Positions 17,288-25,813 of a stretch of DNA of 64,000 nucleotides are shown piece after piece. This stretch comes from CAWCCP01 sp963701245 (GTDB taxonomy: Bacteria > Patescibacteriota > Saccharimonadia > Saccharimonadales > UBA4665): contig OY969576.1 of assembly GCA_963701245.1 (NCBI GenBank), forward strand, positions 558,001 through 622,000, written 5' to 3'. The position numbers and the translations under genes were made by a program. Each line of letters starts with the position of its first letter. Within the stretch, counting starts at the first letter, position 1. Below the pieces are notes generated by a model that saw only the letters and a program-made list of their open reading frames with translations, made no database searches and was not told the origin of the DNA.

Positions 17288-19975
17288 TTAGGATAGCGGT
17301 TTAGCTGAAGAGAGGTCGTCGTCTCCACTTTTCTTCCGCTTCTTTTTATTTTCATCAGATGCATCTGATTTCTTATCCGTTTTTTTTGTCGGTGTCGAAG
17401 GCTCAGTCACTTCGGGTCGCTTAGTGTATAGCTTGCGCGATGTCTCGATGACTTTATCGGCAATCTCTTTGCTGCCGGGATCTTCCACCACTACAGTAAC
17501 ACCTGACATAGGTTCTTGCGCTTGAATAGCCGCAATGCGGACGTAATACGAATATGACGGGAGGTTAGCAATCTCACCTGGCTCTAGAAACGGCTGGAAC
17601 AATGGCAGCACGAGGCGCTCATCTGCAGGGCTTCCTGATCGAAAGCAAACAATCGTACCAACATTGGCAAGGATTATATCAACAAGTCGTTGCTGGTCTT
17701 GCTGTGAAGTCGACTGCTCAGCCATTGTGAGTAGCAGCTTATACTTTCTGGCCTCTGACAACATTTGAACAAAGCTCATCGTGGCGAAGTTTTGAAATTC
17801 ATCAACATACAGATAGTACGGCGTACGGTTGGAGTCAGGCACCCTCGCGCGCCTAAGCGCGGCCGTCTGAAGTTTCGCCAATACTGTAGTGCCGAACAGT
17901 GCCGATGTATCCTCTCCAAGCAAACCCTTTGAAAAATTACAAATCAGGATCTTCTTGTTCGCCAGGATATCGTCGAAATCAATGGTAGATTTAGGCTGTT
18001 CAATAACACGCCTAGCGGATGCTGAGAACAGAAATCGGCCTATCTTTGCAGTTATGCCGGCTGCCATCTTAACTCGCTGAAACTCCCCTGCTTTGCCCAA
18101 TTCATTCTTCCAAAAGTCAATGAGGTTTTTATCTTCCAGGCCTTTGACAACTTTACGCCGAAATTTTGCGTCGTTAAGAAGTTCGAAGATAGTGAACAGT
18201 GTCGGGTTTTCCAAAGTAAGCGCGGTTTGTATCGAGTTGCGAAGTATGTATTCGATACGGTGCCCACCGGAATCATCGTCAGAGAAAATCTTCCTGAGCA
18301 CTGAAATTGTAGCCTCGGTAATAAGATCTTTCTCGCGAAGTAAGTCATCGCCGGTGATTCCCGCCGGTAGTTCCATAAGATTAACGCCGATCGGATGCGC
18401 CAAGTCATCAGGATTCATGTAGATAACGTCTTTAATACGTTCCTCGGGTATATATCGTAGTATTCGAGCGGCCAGATCGCCGTGCGGGTCAATCACGGCA
18501 ACGCCATTACCTGCTCGGATATCTTGTAAGATGGTGTAAAACAGCATAGTTGTTTTGCCGTTGCCGGTACCGCCAATGATGTACAAGTGACGTTCACGCT
18601 CTTGGTCAGTCAATCCTATGACCGTATCCGTGCCATGATGTTTGTTAATACCAATTTCTATGCCAAAGTCATTGCGATCGGCGTGCTGCTTAATAGCTAC
18701 CGTCGCGCCAAGTGTTTTGCTGAGCGACTTAACCACATTGTCAGTCTTCACTGATTCTGAATTCGGGAAGTGATAAAGACTAGCTATCTCACTTGCAGAT
18801 AATATACAGCTGTTGCTGTTCAATAGCGCCGGTAGTCGGTGTTTGAGTTGGAATGCCCGATAAGGTGCTCGCAAACTGTACAGTAAGTTGCCTCTTGAAC
18901 GTAGCGACTGATATCTCGGTTCGCTGAATGATGCCATCGATTGCCGGATATCGTTTGCTTTATCGGCTGTGCGCTGTCTATCGTCAGTTATTACAACCGC
19001 CCTGATACTGACCCGGTACAGCTGCTCGCTCAACTTGGTGTACACGGATTCAGCTAGCTGCTGCTCAATCTGGCTCATCATCCGGGCAGGTCGTAGTTTC
19101 GCTGCCGTCTGCTGCTGATACTGTAGTTTATTGCTGTGCATCTGTAATGTATGTTGCGATGGGCCGTAGGTTATTTCTCCCACACCGTCTGCTACGGCAA
19201 AAAGGGCTTCGCTGATGCCGTTTGCGATATGTCGCATTACGGGTACCCGGTATCCGTTCATGTCATTCATGTGTGTTTCGCTATGTAATACCTTACTGCC
19301 CAGTTTGTGGGCATGTCGGATCTTGACCGGAGTAAAAACCATCTGAAAGCCCATGATCTCTTCAGGAAGCAGCTTAGTTAAAGTGCCGGTCATAAACGCA
19401 TACGGGTCAGTTACGTATAGCTGGCTTTGACGTTTTAGCGGGTATGCGAAATGGCCTGTTTGCCTGAACTCAAGAATTCGAGTAGACCGATTCTTCAAAA
19501 CATGCGTATCCGGTAAGTAATCACTGACCTCTTTCAGTTGGGCATTGGGCGCATGGGACAGAACATGTTTCTCGAATGTTTGCCGGTCTTTCTTCGGAAC
19601 CCGGATAATATAGCGTATACCAAGCTCACGGGTAGACGGTAGTTCCGCCGAAAACACAGCTTTACGTTTAAGCATCTTATCAATAAGTGGGCGTGTTTCC
19701 TCCAGCCCGTGCAGAACGGCAATGAGCTGTTCATTGGCAAGCGGTTCCCTGTCGCTGTGAGCAGGAGGTGTAAGCTCCAAGAACACCGATTTCTGGCCAT
19801 GCAGCCGCCGCAAGTCCAGTATGCGCATGATAAGCGTTACGAAAATAATAGCGATAGCCACACAGCATATCGCCACGGCCGCATAGAAGGCGAATCGTGG
19901 CAACGCCGAGGAAAATGTATCTACTGCACGCTTGAATTCATGCAATTGCTGTTGTGTTGGAAAGTTTGTCGGCAT
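17288..19975 (-). CDS. Type IV secretion coupling ATPase (TraG/VirD4/TraD-like)
   Basis: 895 residues. One N-terminal TM (about 25-48) precedes a ~400-residue domain with FLELTPP and GIRYIIRVPKK. The ATPase follows: Walker A GGTGNGKTT at about 467 and Walker B YLYVDEFQNFA near 720, with VIDPHGDLA between. The C-terminal tail is low-complexity and charged. Coupling ATPases bring substrates (DNA or protein) to the secretion channel. It is the last gene of the minus-strand operon 25198-17288, 2 bp after the CHAP gene. The N-terminal domain has a truncated paralogue at 36462-37799. Confidence 0.85.
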   Translation of the reverse strand: MPTNFPTQQQLHEFKRAVDTFSSALPRFAFYAAVAICCVAIAIIFVTLIMRILDLRRLHGQKSVFLELTPPAHSDREPLANEQLIAVLHGLEETRPLIDKMLKRKAVFSAELPSTRELGIRYIIRVPKKDRQTFEKHVLSHAPNAQLKEVSDYLPDTHVLKNRSTRILEFRQTGHFAYPLKRQSQLYVTDPYAFMTGTLTKLLPEEIMGFQMVFTPVKIRHAHKLGSKVLHSETHMNDMNGYRVPVMRHIANGISEALFAVADGVGEITYGPSQHTLQMHSNKLQYQQQTAAKLRPARMMSQIEQQLAESVYTKLSEQLYRVSIRAVVITDDRQRTADKANDIRQSMASFSEPRYQSLRSRGNLLYSLRAPYRAFQLKHRLPALLNSNSCILSASEIASLYHFPNSESVKTDNVVKSLSKTLGATVAIKQHADRNDFGIEIGINKHHGTDTVIGLTDQERERHLYIIGGTGNGKTTMLFYTILQDIRAGNGVAVIDPHGDLAARILRYIPEERIKDVIYMNPDDLAHPIGVNLMELPAGITGDDLLREKDLITEATISVLRKIFSDDDSGGHRIEYILRNSIQTALTLENPTLFTIFELLNDAKFRRKVVKGLEDKNLIDFWKNELGKAGEFQRVKMAAGITAKIGRFLFSASARRVIEQPKSTIDFDDILANKKILICNFSKGLLGEDTSALFGTTVLAKLQTAALRRARVPDSNRTPYYLYVDEFQNFATMSFVQMLSEARKYKLLLTMAEQSTSQQDQQRLVDIILANVGTIVCFRSGSPADERLVLPLFQPFLEPGEIANLPSYSYYVRIAAIQAQEPMSGVTVVVEDPGSKEIADKVIETSRKLYTKRPEVTEPSTPTKKTDKKSDASDENKKKRKKSGDDDLSSAKPLS

Positions 19976-19977
19976 TA

Positions 19978-20538
19978 TTACTCCTTATCATGTATAAAGT
20001 TAAAATCAGAAGCAGCTGAGGCTGGGTACGTTGTAACGTCTATAATGTCTAGACCTTTGACATTCATTTCTGAAACCGTCCAACTGCCAGTTGTAGGGTC
20101 TACAGCTGTGACATAGGCGACGTGACCCAAACCGTTATCTACTGTAGAAATCTGCATAATTGCACCGACTGAAGGAGTTTGGTTGACCGAGTACCCACCC
20201 AATTTTGCGTAAAACGCCCAAGTTGCGGCGTTGCCCCATGTGGTTGGTATCGGATCACCGGCTTTAAGACGTAACGCATACACCCAATATGTACAATTCC
20301 CCCACGCGTAAGTATCACCAGCTACTAGCGGCCCCTCGTACAACCCAACCGTCGTCGTAGATATACTGCTCGTACTATCCGATCCGCTCAAGGTATCGGC
20401 AAGAAATGACAACGTGCTTTGACCAAGTGAGAACACTGCTATCATGGGCATCGATACGATTACTAACATCGCTGCAGCAATGAGCAAAATCTGTTTCTTG
20501 TTGAGTGTAGTAATAGCAAACAGCAGTACCGGATTCAT
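19978..20538 (-). CDS. CHAP-domain peptidoglycan hydrolase of the secretion system
   Basis: 186 residues. A membrane anchor lies at about 17-40 (LLIAAAMLVIVSMPMIAVFS). The CHAP domain follows, with catalytic Cys in WGNCTYWVYALR and His in GLGHVAYV. It would cleave peptidoglycan amide or crossbridge bonds outside the membrane, the VirB1-like job of opening the wall for the channel. Its start overlaps the virB4 stop by 4 bp (ATGA), a mark of translational coupling. Confidence 0.8.
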   Translation of the reverse strand: MNPVLLFAITTLNKKQILLIAAAMLVIVSMPMIAVFSLGQSTLSFLADTLSGSDSTSSISTTTVGLYEGPLVAGDTYAWGNCTYWVYALRLKAGDPIPTTWGNAATWAFYAKLGGYSVNQTPSVGAIMQISTVDNGLGHVAYVTAVDPTTGSWTVSEMNVKGLDIIDVTTYPASAASDFNFIHDKE

Positions 20539-22271
20539 GTGCCATAAAGCTCCTGCGGGCTTGTTGTAATCAGTGGGTGCTCCTTGTCTGAAGCCACCAC
20601 CTTAACAGCCACATGGTTTTGATCGGCAATCAGAAGAGCCTCGCCGCGTCCACATGTTAGTAAGAAGCTTTGTTCATACTCGCTGAGGTTAAATTCGGAT
20701 ACCACACCTTTTATGGTGGTAGTATCCTGCCGCATTAAGATACGCAGGGCACTCTGGGAGGCAATCGCACGGCCTTGCTCACTCCTCAGAAAGTCATTAG
20801 CCTGCTGCGAAATTATAGATACGCCGAGATAGTATTTCCGAGCGCGCCGTACCAGCCCGGCAACAAAACGAGCGCTTTCCTCGTGCTCAAGTAGCATCCA
20901 ACCTTCATCTATGATGAGTAGCCGCTTTTCGGGTTTCGCTTTGACTTGGTTTTGCACGAAGTTAGCAATGATCAGCATCATTATCTGACGTAATGACTCG
21001 GGTAAGTCCTTAATATCAAAAATTACTAAACGGTTATCGAGCTTAATATTCGTCTGTGCATTAAAGACATTGGCCAGCGAGCCCCCAATGAATTTATACA
21101 GACGTTCGCATAACTTCGCCTGTCCGAGATCACTTAGCTTGGCGTATAAATCCTCCAGTAGCGGCTGTTCATCTTTCGCCTCTTCGTAAATGGCCAGTAT
21201 TGCTTTATCAACAGCTGCTTTCTCACGTGGGCTTAACCCCTCGGCCATAAGTGAGATAATCTCGGTCAAGTCTTGAGTATGTTCAGATAAGTCACTTCGA
21301 GTATGAAATGTCGTCGCCAAATCGAACGGATTGATCTTTTCCTCCGATTGAGCAGACAGTTTAATGTATGTGCCGTTAACTGATTCACTCAACTTTTTAT
21401 ACTCACGCTCAGGATCAATCACAGTGACTTTGGTGCCTTGCATGAGTTGACGTAATATCTCAACCTTAGTCGTATAGCTTTTGCCAGAGCCTGATTCTGC
21501 AAAAGTGATGCTATTTGCGTTAGGTAAACTGAACCGATCAAGAATGACGAGCGAGTTATTAGACTTGTTGACGCCAAACAAAATACCCGATTCCTGTACC
21601 ATTTCGGCCGACATAAAAGGAAAGCTCAACGCCGCTGAGCTGCTATCCAGGTTTCTTTCCTGATTAAGCTGATCTTCACCTCTTGGCAGGATAGATTGCA
21701 GGGCTTCTAATTGCTGATACCGAGCCACCTTGCTGTAGAACAACCGAGCAGAAAGCGTCGTTTCAAGTAGTCTGGTTACTTTATCAAGTTCAGCCAAACT
21801 ATCTGCTCGTAAGCATACGTAGATTGACATCTGGAACAGTTTTTCTTGTCCACGTTGGATTTTGTCACGAAGTTCTATCGCCGAGTCGAGCGGATCGGTG
21901 ATTTCTGAGCCGATTATCTTACCGTCCCGTATCATAGAGCGCCTGGTTGATTCCAGCTCTGTGATTTTGCGGTGCAGCTTCGGTAATGCTAATAGTGCAT
22001 CAACTTCGTGTACGTGGTAGGTAATATCTGCATCATGATTAAAGTTAACAAGTGTATCGAGCCAGCCGCTGGATGCAACGTACGGATAGCCGGATATGAA
22101 CAATGTGCGGATATACACGCCGTCTATGCAAAGATAATCCGCTCTTTCTTCCAGCCCAGCATAAGATAGTAAATCGATGTTATCTTGTTCACCGAAGCTG
22201 AGCGCCAGTTCTTTCGGCCGTTCGTCACGCTGTTTCTTCCATTCTTTGGCTAAAACTACTGGATTATTCAT
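20535..22271 (-). CDS. virB4: VirB4-type ATPase of the secretion system
   Basis: 578 residues from ATG 22271. Walker A AESGSGKSYTTK is near residue 263, and Walker B LLIIDEGWMLLEHEES near 450, followed by RRARKYYLGVSIISQQ, all typical of VirB4/TraC ATPases. It powers pilus assembly and substrate translocation at the inner face of the membrane. The protein is shorter than classical VirB4 (about 800). The gene just upstream (22264-22899) may supply part of the missing N-terminal region. It overlaps that gene by 8 bp. Confidence 0.88.
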   Translation of the reverse strand: MNNPVVLAKEWKKQRDERPKELALSFGEQDNIDLLSYAGLEERADYLCIDGVYIRTLFISGYPYVASSGWLDTLVNFNHDADITYHVHEVDALLALPKLHRKITELESTRRSMIRDGKIIGSEITDPLDSAIELRDKIQRGQEKLFQMSIYVCLRADSLAELDKVTRLLETTLSARLFYSKVARYQQLEALQSILPRGEDQLNQERNLDSSSAALSFPFMSAEMVQESGILFGVNKSNNSLVILDRFSLPNANSITFAESGSGKSYTTKVEILRQLMQGTKVTVIDPEREYKKLSESVNGTYIKLSAQSEEKINPFDLATTFHTRSDLSEHTQDLTEIISLMAEGLSPREKAAVDKAILAIYEEAKDEQPLLEDLYAKLSDLGQAKLCERLYKFIGGSLANVFNAQTNIKLDNRLVIFDIKDLPESLRQIMMLIIANFVQNQVKAKPEKRLLIIDEGWMLLEHEESARFVAGLVRRARKYYLGVSIISQQANDFLRSEQGRAIASQSALRILMRQDTTTIKGVVSEFNLSEYEQSFLLTCGRGEALLIADQNHVAVKVVASDKEHPLITTSPQELYGT

Positions 22272-22899
22272 TTGTCGCTCCCTTCTGGACGTATTCGGTG
22301 TGTAGCAGTTCAAGTGCCTGTTCGCTGAGTGGTTGCAGTTTGGATTGTTCCGGGCTATAGAAGCTATAAAACAGGTCTAGTATTTCAAGATCGTTAAGCT
22401 TACGAGACGACATCCCGAGCCGAGCCAGACCTTTCCGGACGATATCAACCCTCAATCCTAGTTGCTCCTGTACTCCCTCGAAATCGATCTTCCCGTTCGA
22501 GACATATGGCACGATCACATAAAAGCTGCGTGTAAGGATTTTATTAGTCGTGATCAAGCCACGAATGAACTCACCATAATTATCCAGTTGAGTACGATAT
22601 ATCGCTTCAGTTTCGCTTTCCTTGCTTACATCCAAATCAGCTAGGTATTTATCCATATCGATCTCACGGGTGCGAACGAGGATTTGTAGCGAACAGCCGA
22701 CCGAATTTAGAAAGCTCTCATAAGTGTCAATAATGGCGTCCTGCTCGTCTTCGCTTTTCAGTTCGAAATTGACCGGCGACACACTTAGGATCGCACGATA
22801 TTGATTACGTGGTAGTAGTAGCAAACCCTCTTTGACTCCCTTAATATCTATTTGGTTGCGGGCGCTAGCCTTCTTGTTTGACTTCTGTGATACGAACAT
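22264..22899 (-). CDS. TraC-like N-terminal companion of VirB4
   Basis: 211 residues from ATG 22899. It contains the pattern GLLLLPRNQYRAILSVSPVNF followed by QDAIIDTYESFLNSVGCSLQILVRTR (split here as two motifs), seen at the N-terminus of TraC/VirB4-type proteins in Gram-positive and CPR secretion loci. No nucleotide-binding motif is present. It is best read as a separately encoded N-terminal domain that works with VirB4. It overlaps both neighbours (prgI by 35 bp, virB4 by 8 bp). Confidence 0.7.
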   Translation of the reverse strand: MFVSQKSNKKASARNQIDIKGVKEGLLLLPRNQYRAILSVSPVNFELKSEDEQDAIIDTYESFLNSVGCSLQILVRTREIDMDKYLADLDVSKESETEAIYRTQLDNYGEFIRGLITTNKILTRSFYVIVPYVSNGKIDFEGVQEQLGLRVDIVRKGLARLGMSSRKLNDLEILDLFYSFYSPEQSKLQPLSEQALELLHTEYVQKGATNE

Positions 22900-23374
22900 A
22901 CAGGCCTCCTTTCCTTGTCTCAAATGCTAGATTCGCAGCAGGATTATCAATCAGCTCTTTAACTTTGGCCACATCTTTGATAGATAGCGATGTTGCCTTG
23001 CGCACGCGTTCGGGTATTTTAGTCGTTTTCTCTTCAACCACTATGGGCGTAGATCGATACTGCTTTCGCCCGTGCATGCTGTGTTTGTCAAAAACGTAAT
23101 AGCGTGGTCGCAAATAGTAGCAAAGCAATATCGATATCCAAAACAACACGATCTTGCCTTTGATACGAATTGCCATGATGCCACAAACAGAAGTAACCAA
23201 AACAATGAGGGATAGCTTATACGCAGTGATATGCATTACCGGTGGTAAGACTGCAAACAACAACCCTCCAATAAATAGAGGAATGCAGAGCAGAATCATC
23301 TGTGCTAGACCAATGTTGCCGACAATATGGTCTTCTACAGTGGTGACTTGCGCAGGTACAGCAGTTACTCTCAT
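22865..23374 (-). CDS. PrgI family membrane protein (VirB3-like)
   Basis: 169 residues. It starts MRVTAVPAQVTTVEDHIVGNIGLAQMIL, given here only in part, with two closely spaced TM segments at about 27-47 and 50-70, then RIKGKIVLFWISILLCYYLRPRYYVFDK. This double-TM plus cytoplasmic tail layout is that of PrgI/VirB3, which pairs with VirB4 in the inner membrane complex. It overlaps the VirB6-like gene by 4 bp. Confidence 0.8.
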   Translation of the reverse strand: MRVTAVPAQVTTVEDHIVGNIGLAQMILLCIPLFIGGLLFAVLPPVMHITAYKLSLIVLVTSVCGIMAIRIKGKIVLFWISILLCYYLRPRYYVFDKHSMHGRKQYRSTPIVVEEKTTKIPERVRKATSLSIKDVAKVKELIDNPAANLAFETRKGGLYVRITEVKQEG

Positions 23375-24837
23375 GATTGTTCCTTAGATTTTGACGTTTT
23401 CGGAGCGGATATTAATTCAGCGTCTCCCACTTCTTCAGCCTTTGTATTATGCTGGTAAGTTTGCTCTGCCTTTACTACACTGGATTTTTTGCTTTGCGGC
23501 TGTTTGTAGGTTGCGTCCGGCTGTGACCGGCCGGCACCTCCATTGTTCGGGTCTTTCGACTTACTGCCGGTGTCTTTCTTATCACTGGATCCGTGCTTTT
23601 TAACCGTCGTGACTACTTTTCGACTACTTTTTGTCATAAAGCTCACGCCATTTATGAACTGGCCACCAAGTTGCCGCGCGCTTCGTGGCCCCATGCTGGC
23701 GAAGGATAGGCGGTTCATCACGGTTGGCACTTTCAGTACCGCATACATGGCCGCGACACCTGTTACCATAGGCATAAGTGTACCGGTCGTCTGAGTAGGA
23801 CTGCCGACAACAACGCCAGCAATCAGTGAGCCGGATATTATCAATATAATCACTTGTGCGAATAGCACGAAAATCGTCATGATATAAGTCTTAGCTGCCG
23901 TTTCGGAGAAGTCTCGAAATCCCGGTATGAGCCACAGCAGCAGAATGAGCGGCGACAATACTGCACCAACATAAAGCGTTATTAGACGGCCAAGGTAGTA
24001 GAGCACCAATACGACAGAGAAGATCGTAAATAGCAGCATGATAAGCAGCGATGGCAAGCCGAGTTCGGCCGATTGCTTCACAACATCAGTAAGCGCAGCC
24101 CAAAGTGATGTCGTGCCATTTGCAAGGTTTGCGGCATGAATCAAAGCATTTGATATCTCTATAACGCCATCAATAGCAAAGATGGACGTATTAAGCACTA
24201 AAAAGATAAGCGCCAATCGTGGCAATAAGTGCTTTATATCAATCTCTTCAAAGCCGAGTGTAGTTGCGCTCATAACATGGAATCCTAGCAGCGCCACCAC
24301 CAGCACAAACAAAGCGTCGCACATACCCACCACCGCCAGCCACATATTAAAGACGGTTGAGTTGTCAGCGATGAGCGGTGTTGACTTAGTAAAGTAGGCT
24401 AAGGACTTAATGAATGGCGATGTTAATGACTGAATTATGTCATTAAGAAGACCCGTCACCGCCTTGATTATTACTGCCACTAGACCGTTTGATACCGGCG
24501 CAGGCGTAATGGCAGTGAGATTAGGTACGCTCGCATGTATTGCTGCATTTGAACCTCCATAGGCATGAGTTAGGATTTGTGTCAGGGTTGCAGCAGCGAA
24601 GATGAGGATAAGACCGATAAGGGCGTTTCGGATAACCCGTTTCGCGTGGTCAAGGCTGTCCGGTTTCCCTGTACTTGTCATGTAGTTGATACCGCCATTG
24701 ACGAGAAAGAACACACAGACCAGCGAACCGACCGCACACAACGTGTCGATAATCGGCGATACGAACGACCGCATAACACTATTAGCCGACGAGACATCGG
24801 CCATGAGCGTAACCGGCATGGCTAAGAATCCGAGCAT
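23371..24837 (-). CDS. VirB6/TrbL-like polytopic channel protein
   Basis: 488 residues. After a signal-like N-terminus comes a two-TM unit with FFLVNGGINYMTSTGKP and RNALIGLILIFAAATL, which looks like a VirB2-type pilin module. Several further TM segments follow between about 150 and 390, and then a polar Ser/Lys/Gln-rich tail. It probably forms the inner-membrane pore. The pilin-like unit at its N-terminus may be a fusion or a shared fold with the preceding pilin gene. It lies 10 bp after the pilin gene. Confidence 0.75.
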   Translation of the reverse strand: MLGFLAMPVTLMADVSSANSVMRSFVSPIIDTLCAVGSLVCVFFLVNGGINYMTSTGKPDSLDHAKRVIRNALIGLILIFAAATLTQILTHAYGGSNAAIHASVPNLTAITPAPVSNGLVAVIIKAVTGLLNDIIQSLTSPFIKSLAYFTKSTPLIADNSTVFNMWLAVVGMCDALFVLVVALLGFHVMSATTLGFEEIDIKHLLPRLALIFLVLNTSIFAIDGVIEISNALIHAANLANGTTSLWAALTDVVKQSAELGLPSLLIMLLFTIFSVVLVLYYLGRLITLYVGAVLSPLILLLWLIPGFRDFSETAAKTYIMTIFVLFAQVIILIISGSLIAGVVVGSPTQTTGTLMPMVTGVAAMYAVLKVPTVMNRLSFASMGPRSARQLGGQFINGVSFMTKSSRKVVTTVKKHGSSDKKDTGSKSKDPNNGGAGRSQPDATYKQPQSKKSSVVKAEQTYQHNTKAEEVGDAELISAPKTSKSKEQS

Positions 24838-24847
24838 CGGCTTGTTC

Positions 24848-25198
24848 CTAACTGCCGAAGGCGTTGGTGGCTAGTGCAGACACGATACCACCGAGAATAG
24901 CGGAACCAATTGCTATCGCTAGTCCTATTGCAGCGTAAAGTAATGTGTGTTTTGACCGTTGAAGATGCTCTGGGTTGCCGGAACTGACTACATACCCAAA
25001 GCCACCTACAGCGAACATAACGATTGCAACCGAACCACAGACAGCCACAATCACCGTTGTTACACTCTTGATAAAATCCTCTACGTTACTTACTCCAGCG
25101 ACTGAAGCAGTCGTAGCCGCAAATGCGGGATGCGCAAGTATAAGAGGCAGCATTGTTGCAACATAGAAAGCTGCAATCTTTTTCTTAAGTTTATTCAC
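24848..25198 (-). CDS. VirB2/TrbC-like pilin
   Basis: 116 residues if the GTG at 25198 is used (AGGGG site upstream; the frame stays open to 25225). A signal peptide with LPLILAHPAFAATT ends near residue 28. Two hydrophobic helices follow (IVAVCGSVAIVMFAVGGFGYVV and AAIGLAIAIGSAILGGIVSAL, each shortened here), joined by a polar loop SSGNPEHLQRSKHT, the VirB2 fold. It is first in the secretion operon and has a strong promoter at 25243-25271. Confidence 0.8.
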   Translation of the reverse strand: MNKLKKKIAAFYVATMLPLILAHPAFAATTASVAGVSNVEDFIKSVTTVIVAVCGSVAIVMFAVGGFGYVVSSGNPEHLQRSKHTLLYAAIGLAIAIGSAILGGIVSALATNAFGS

Positions 25199-25242
25199 CT
25201 CTATATCCCCTATAATTTCTCCCACTCTGTTTTATAGAGAAG

Positions 25243-25271
25243 AATATACCGTAGGATTTGCACCACGTCAA
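25243..25271 (-). promoter_or_regulatory. Sigma70-type promoter of the secretion operon
   Basis: On the minus strand TTGACG (25266-25271), a 17-bp spacer and TATATT (25243-25248). It lies 45 bp upstream of the pilin start. Confidence 0.65.
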
Positions 25272-25313
25272 CTATTATGTTGAAGCATAAACGCTAAGGA
25301 GTACTGTAGAGGG

Positions 25314-25655
25314 CTAACTGCTGTCTGTCGGTATTGTCTTTTTGCCTGAGAAATCAGTGTGCTCCACAATCCAGCCCTGCAATCTTGGGTATACCCAAAA
25401 GCCGTAAATGCCTAGCGTGATGATACATAGCAAAAACCACTTAATCCACTGTCCGAACAAACCAATGCCCGTCCCAGTGAACTCAAGCTGAAAGCCTTTG
25501 ATATAGGTGTGTTTCGCTTTCCAGCGTTGCATAAGTACCAGAGCGTATGGATAACATATTCCAAGCGTGAAAATGGTAATAAAAACTGCCAAAATAGCCG
25601 TACCAAGATATGTACCTGCACCACCGTCGAAAACAAAGTTCTTTGATTTTGCCAC
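25314..25655 (-). CDS. DUF898 (YjgN-like) membrane protein
   Basis: 113 residues with an N-terminal FVFDGGAGTYLGTAILAVFI, a second TM (FTLGICYPYALVLMQRWKA) and a C-terminal pair around GQWIKWFLLCIITLGIYGFW. The FDGGAGTYLG opening and repeated TLGIxxPYA/TLGIYGFW pattern are typical of DUF898. Function unknown. It is upstream of, and separated by the promoter from, the secretion operon, and divergent from the defence operon. Confidence 0.7.
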   Translation of the reverse strand: MAKSKNFVFDGGAGTYLGTAILAVFITIFTLGICYPYALVLMQRWKAKHTYIKGFQLEFTGTGIGLFGQWIKWFLLCIITLGIYGFWVYPRLQGWIVEHTDFSGKKTIPTDSS

Positions 25656-25813
25656 ACTAAGCCCCTTTAAGCCTTGTTTTGTACTTATGCACCAAGCTAA
25701 TGAGCATTATAGACATAAATACAAAATTTATGGAAGTATTGATTAATTATCATTGCTATTTATTCCAAAACAGATGTAAAAGTGCTATTCTCAGAGCATA
25801 GTTTGGGAAAAAT

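Noticed and set aside
17288..25271. Conjugative relaxase within the secretion locus
   Set aside because: No HUH or MobA/TraA-like motifs were found in any frame of the locus or its neighbours.
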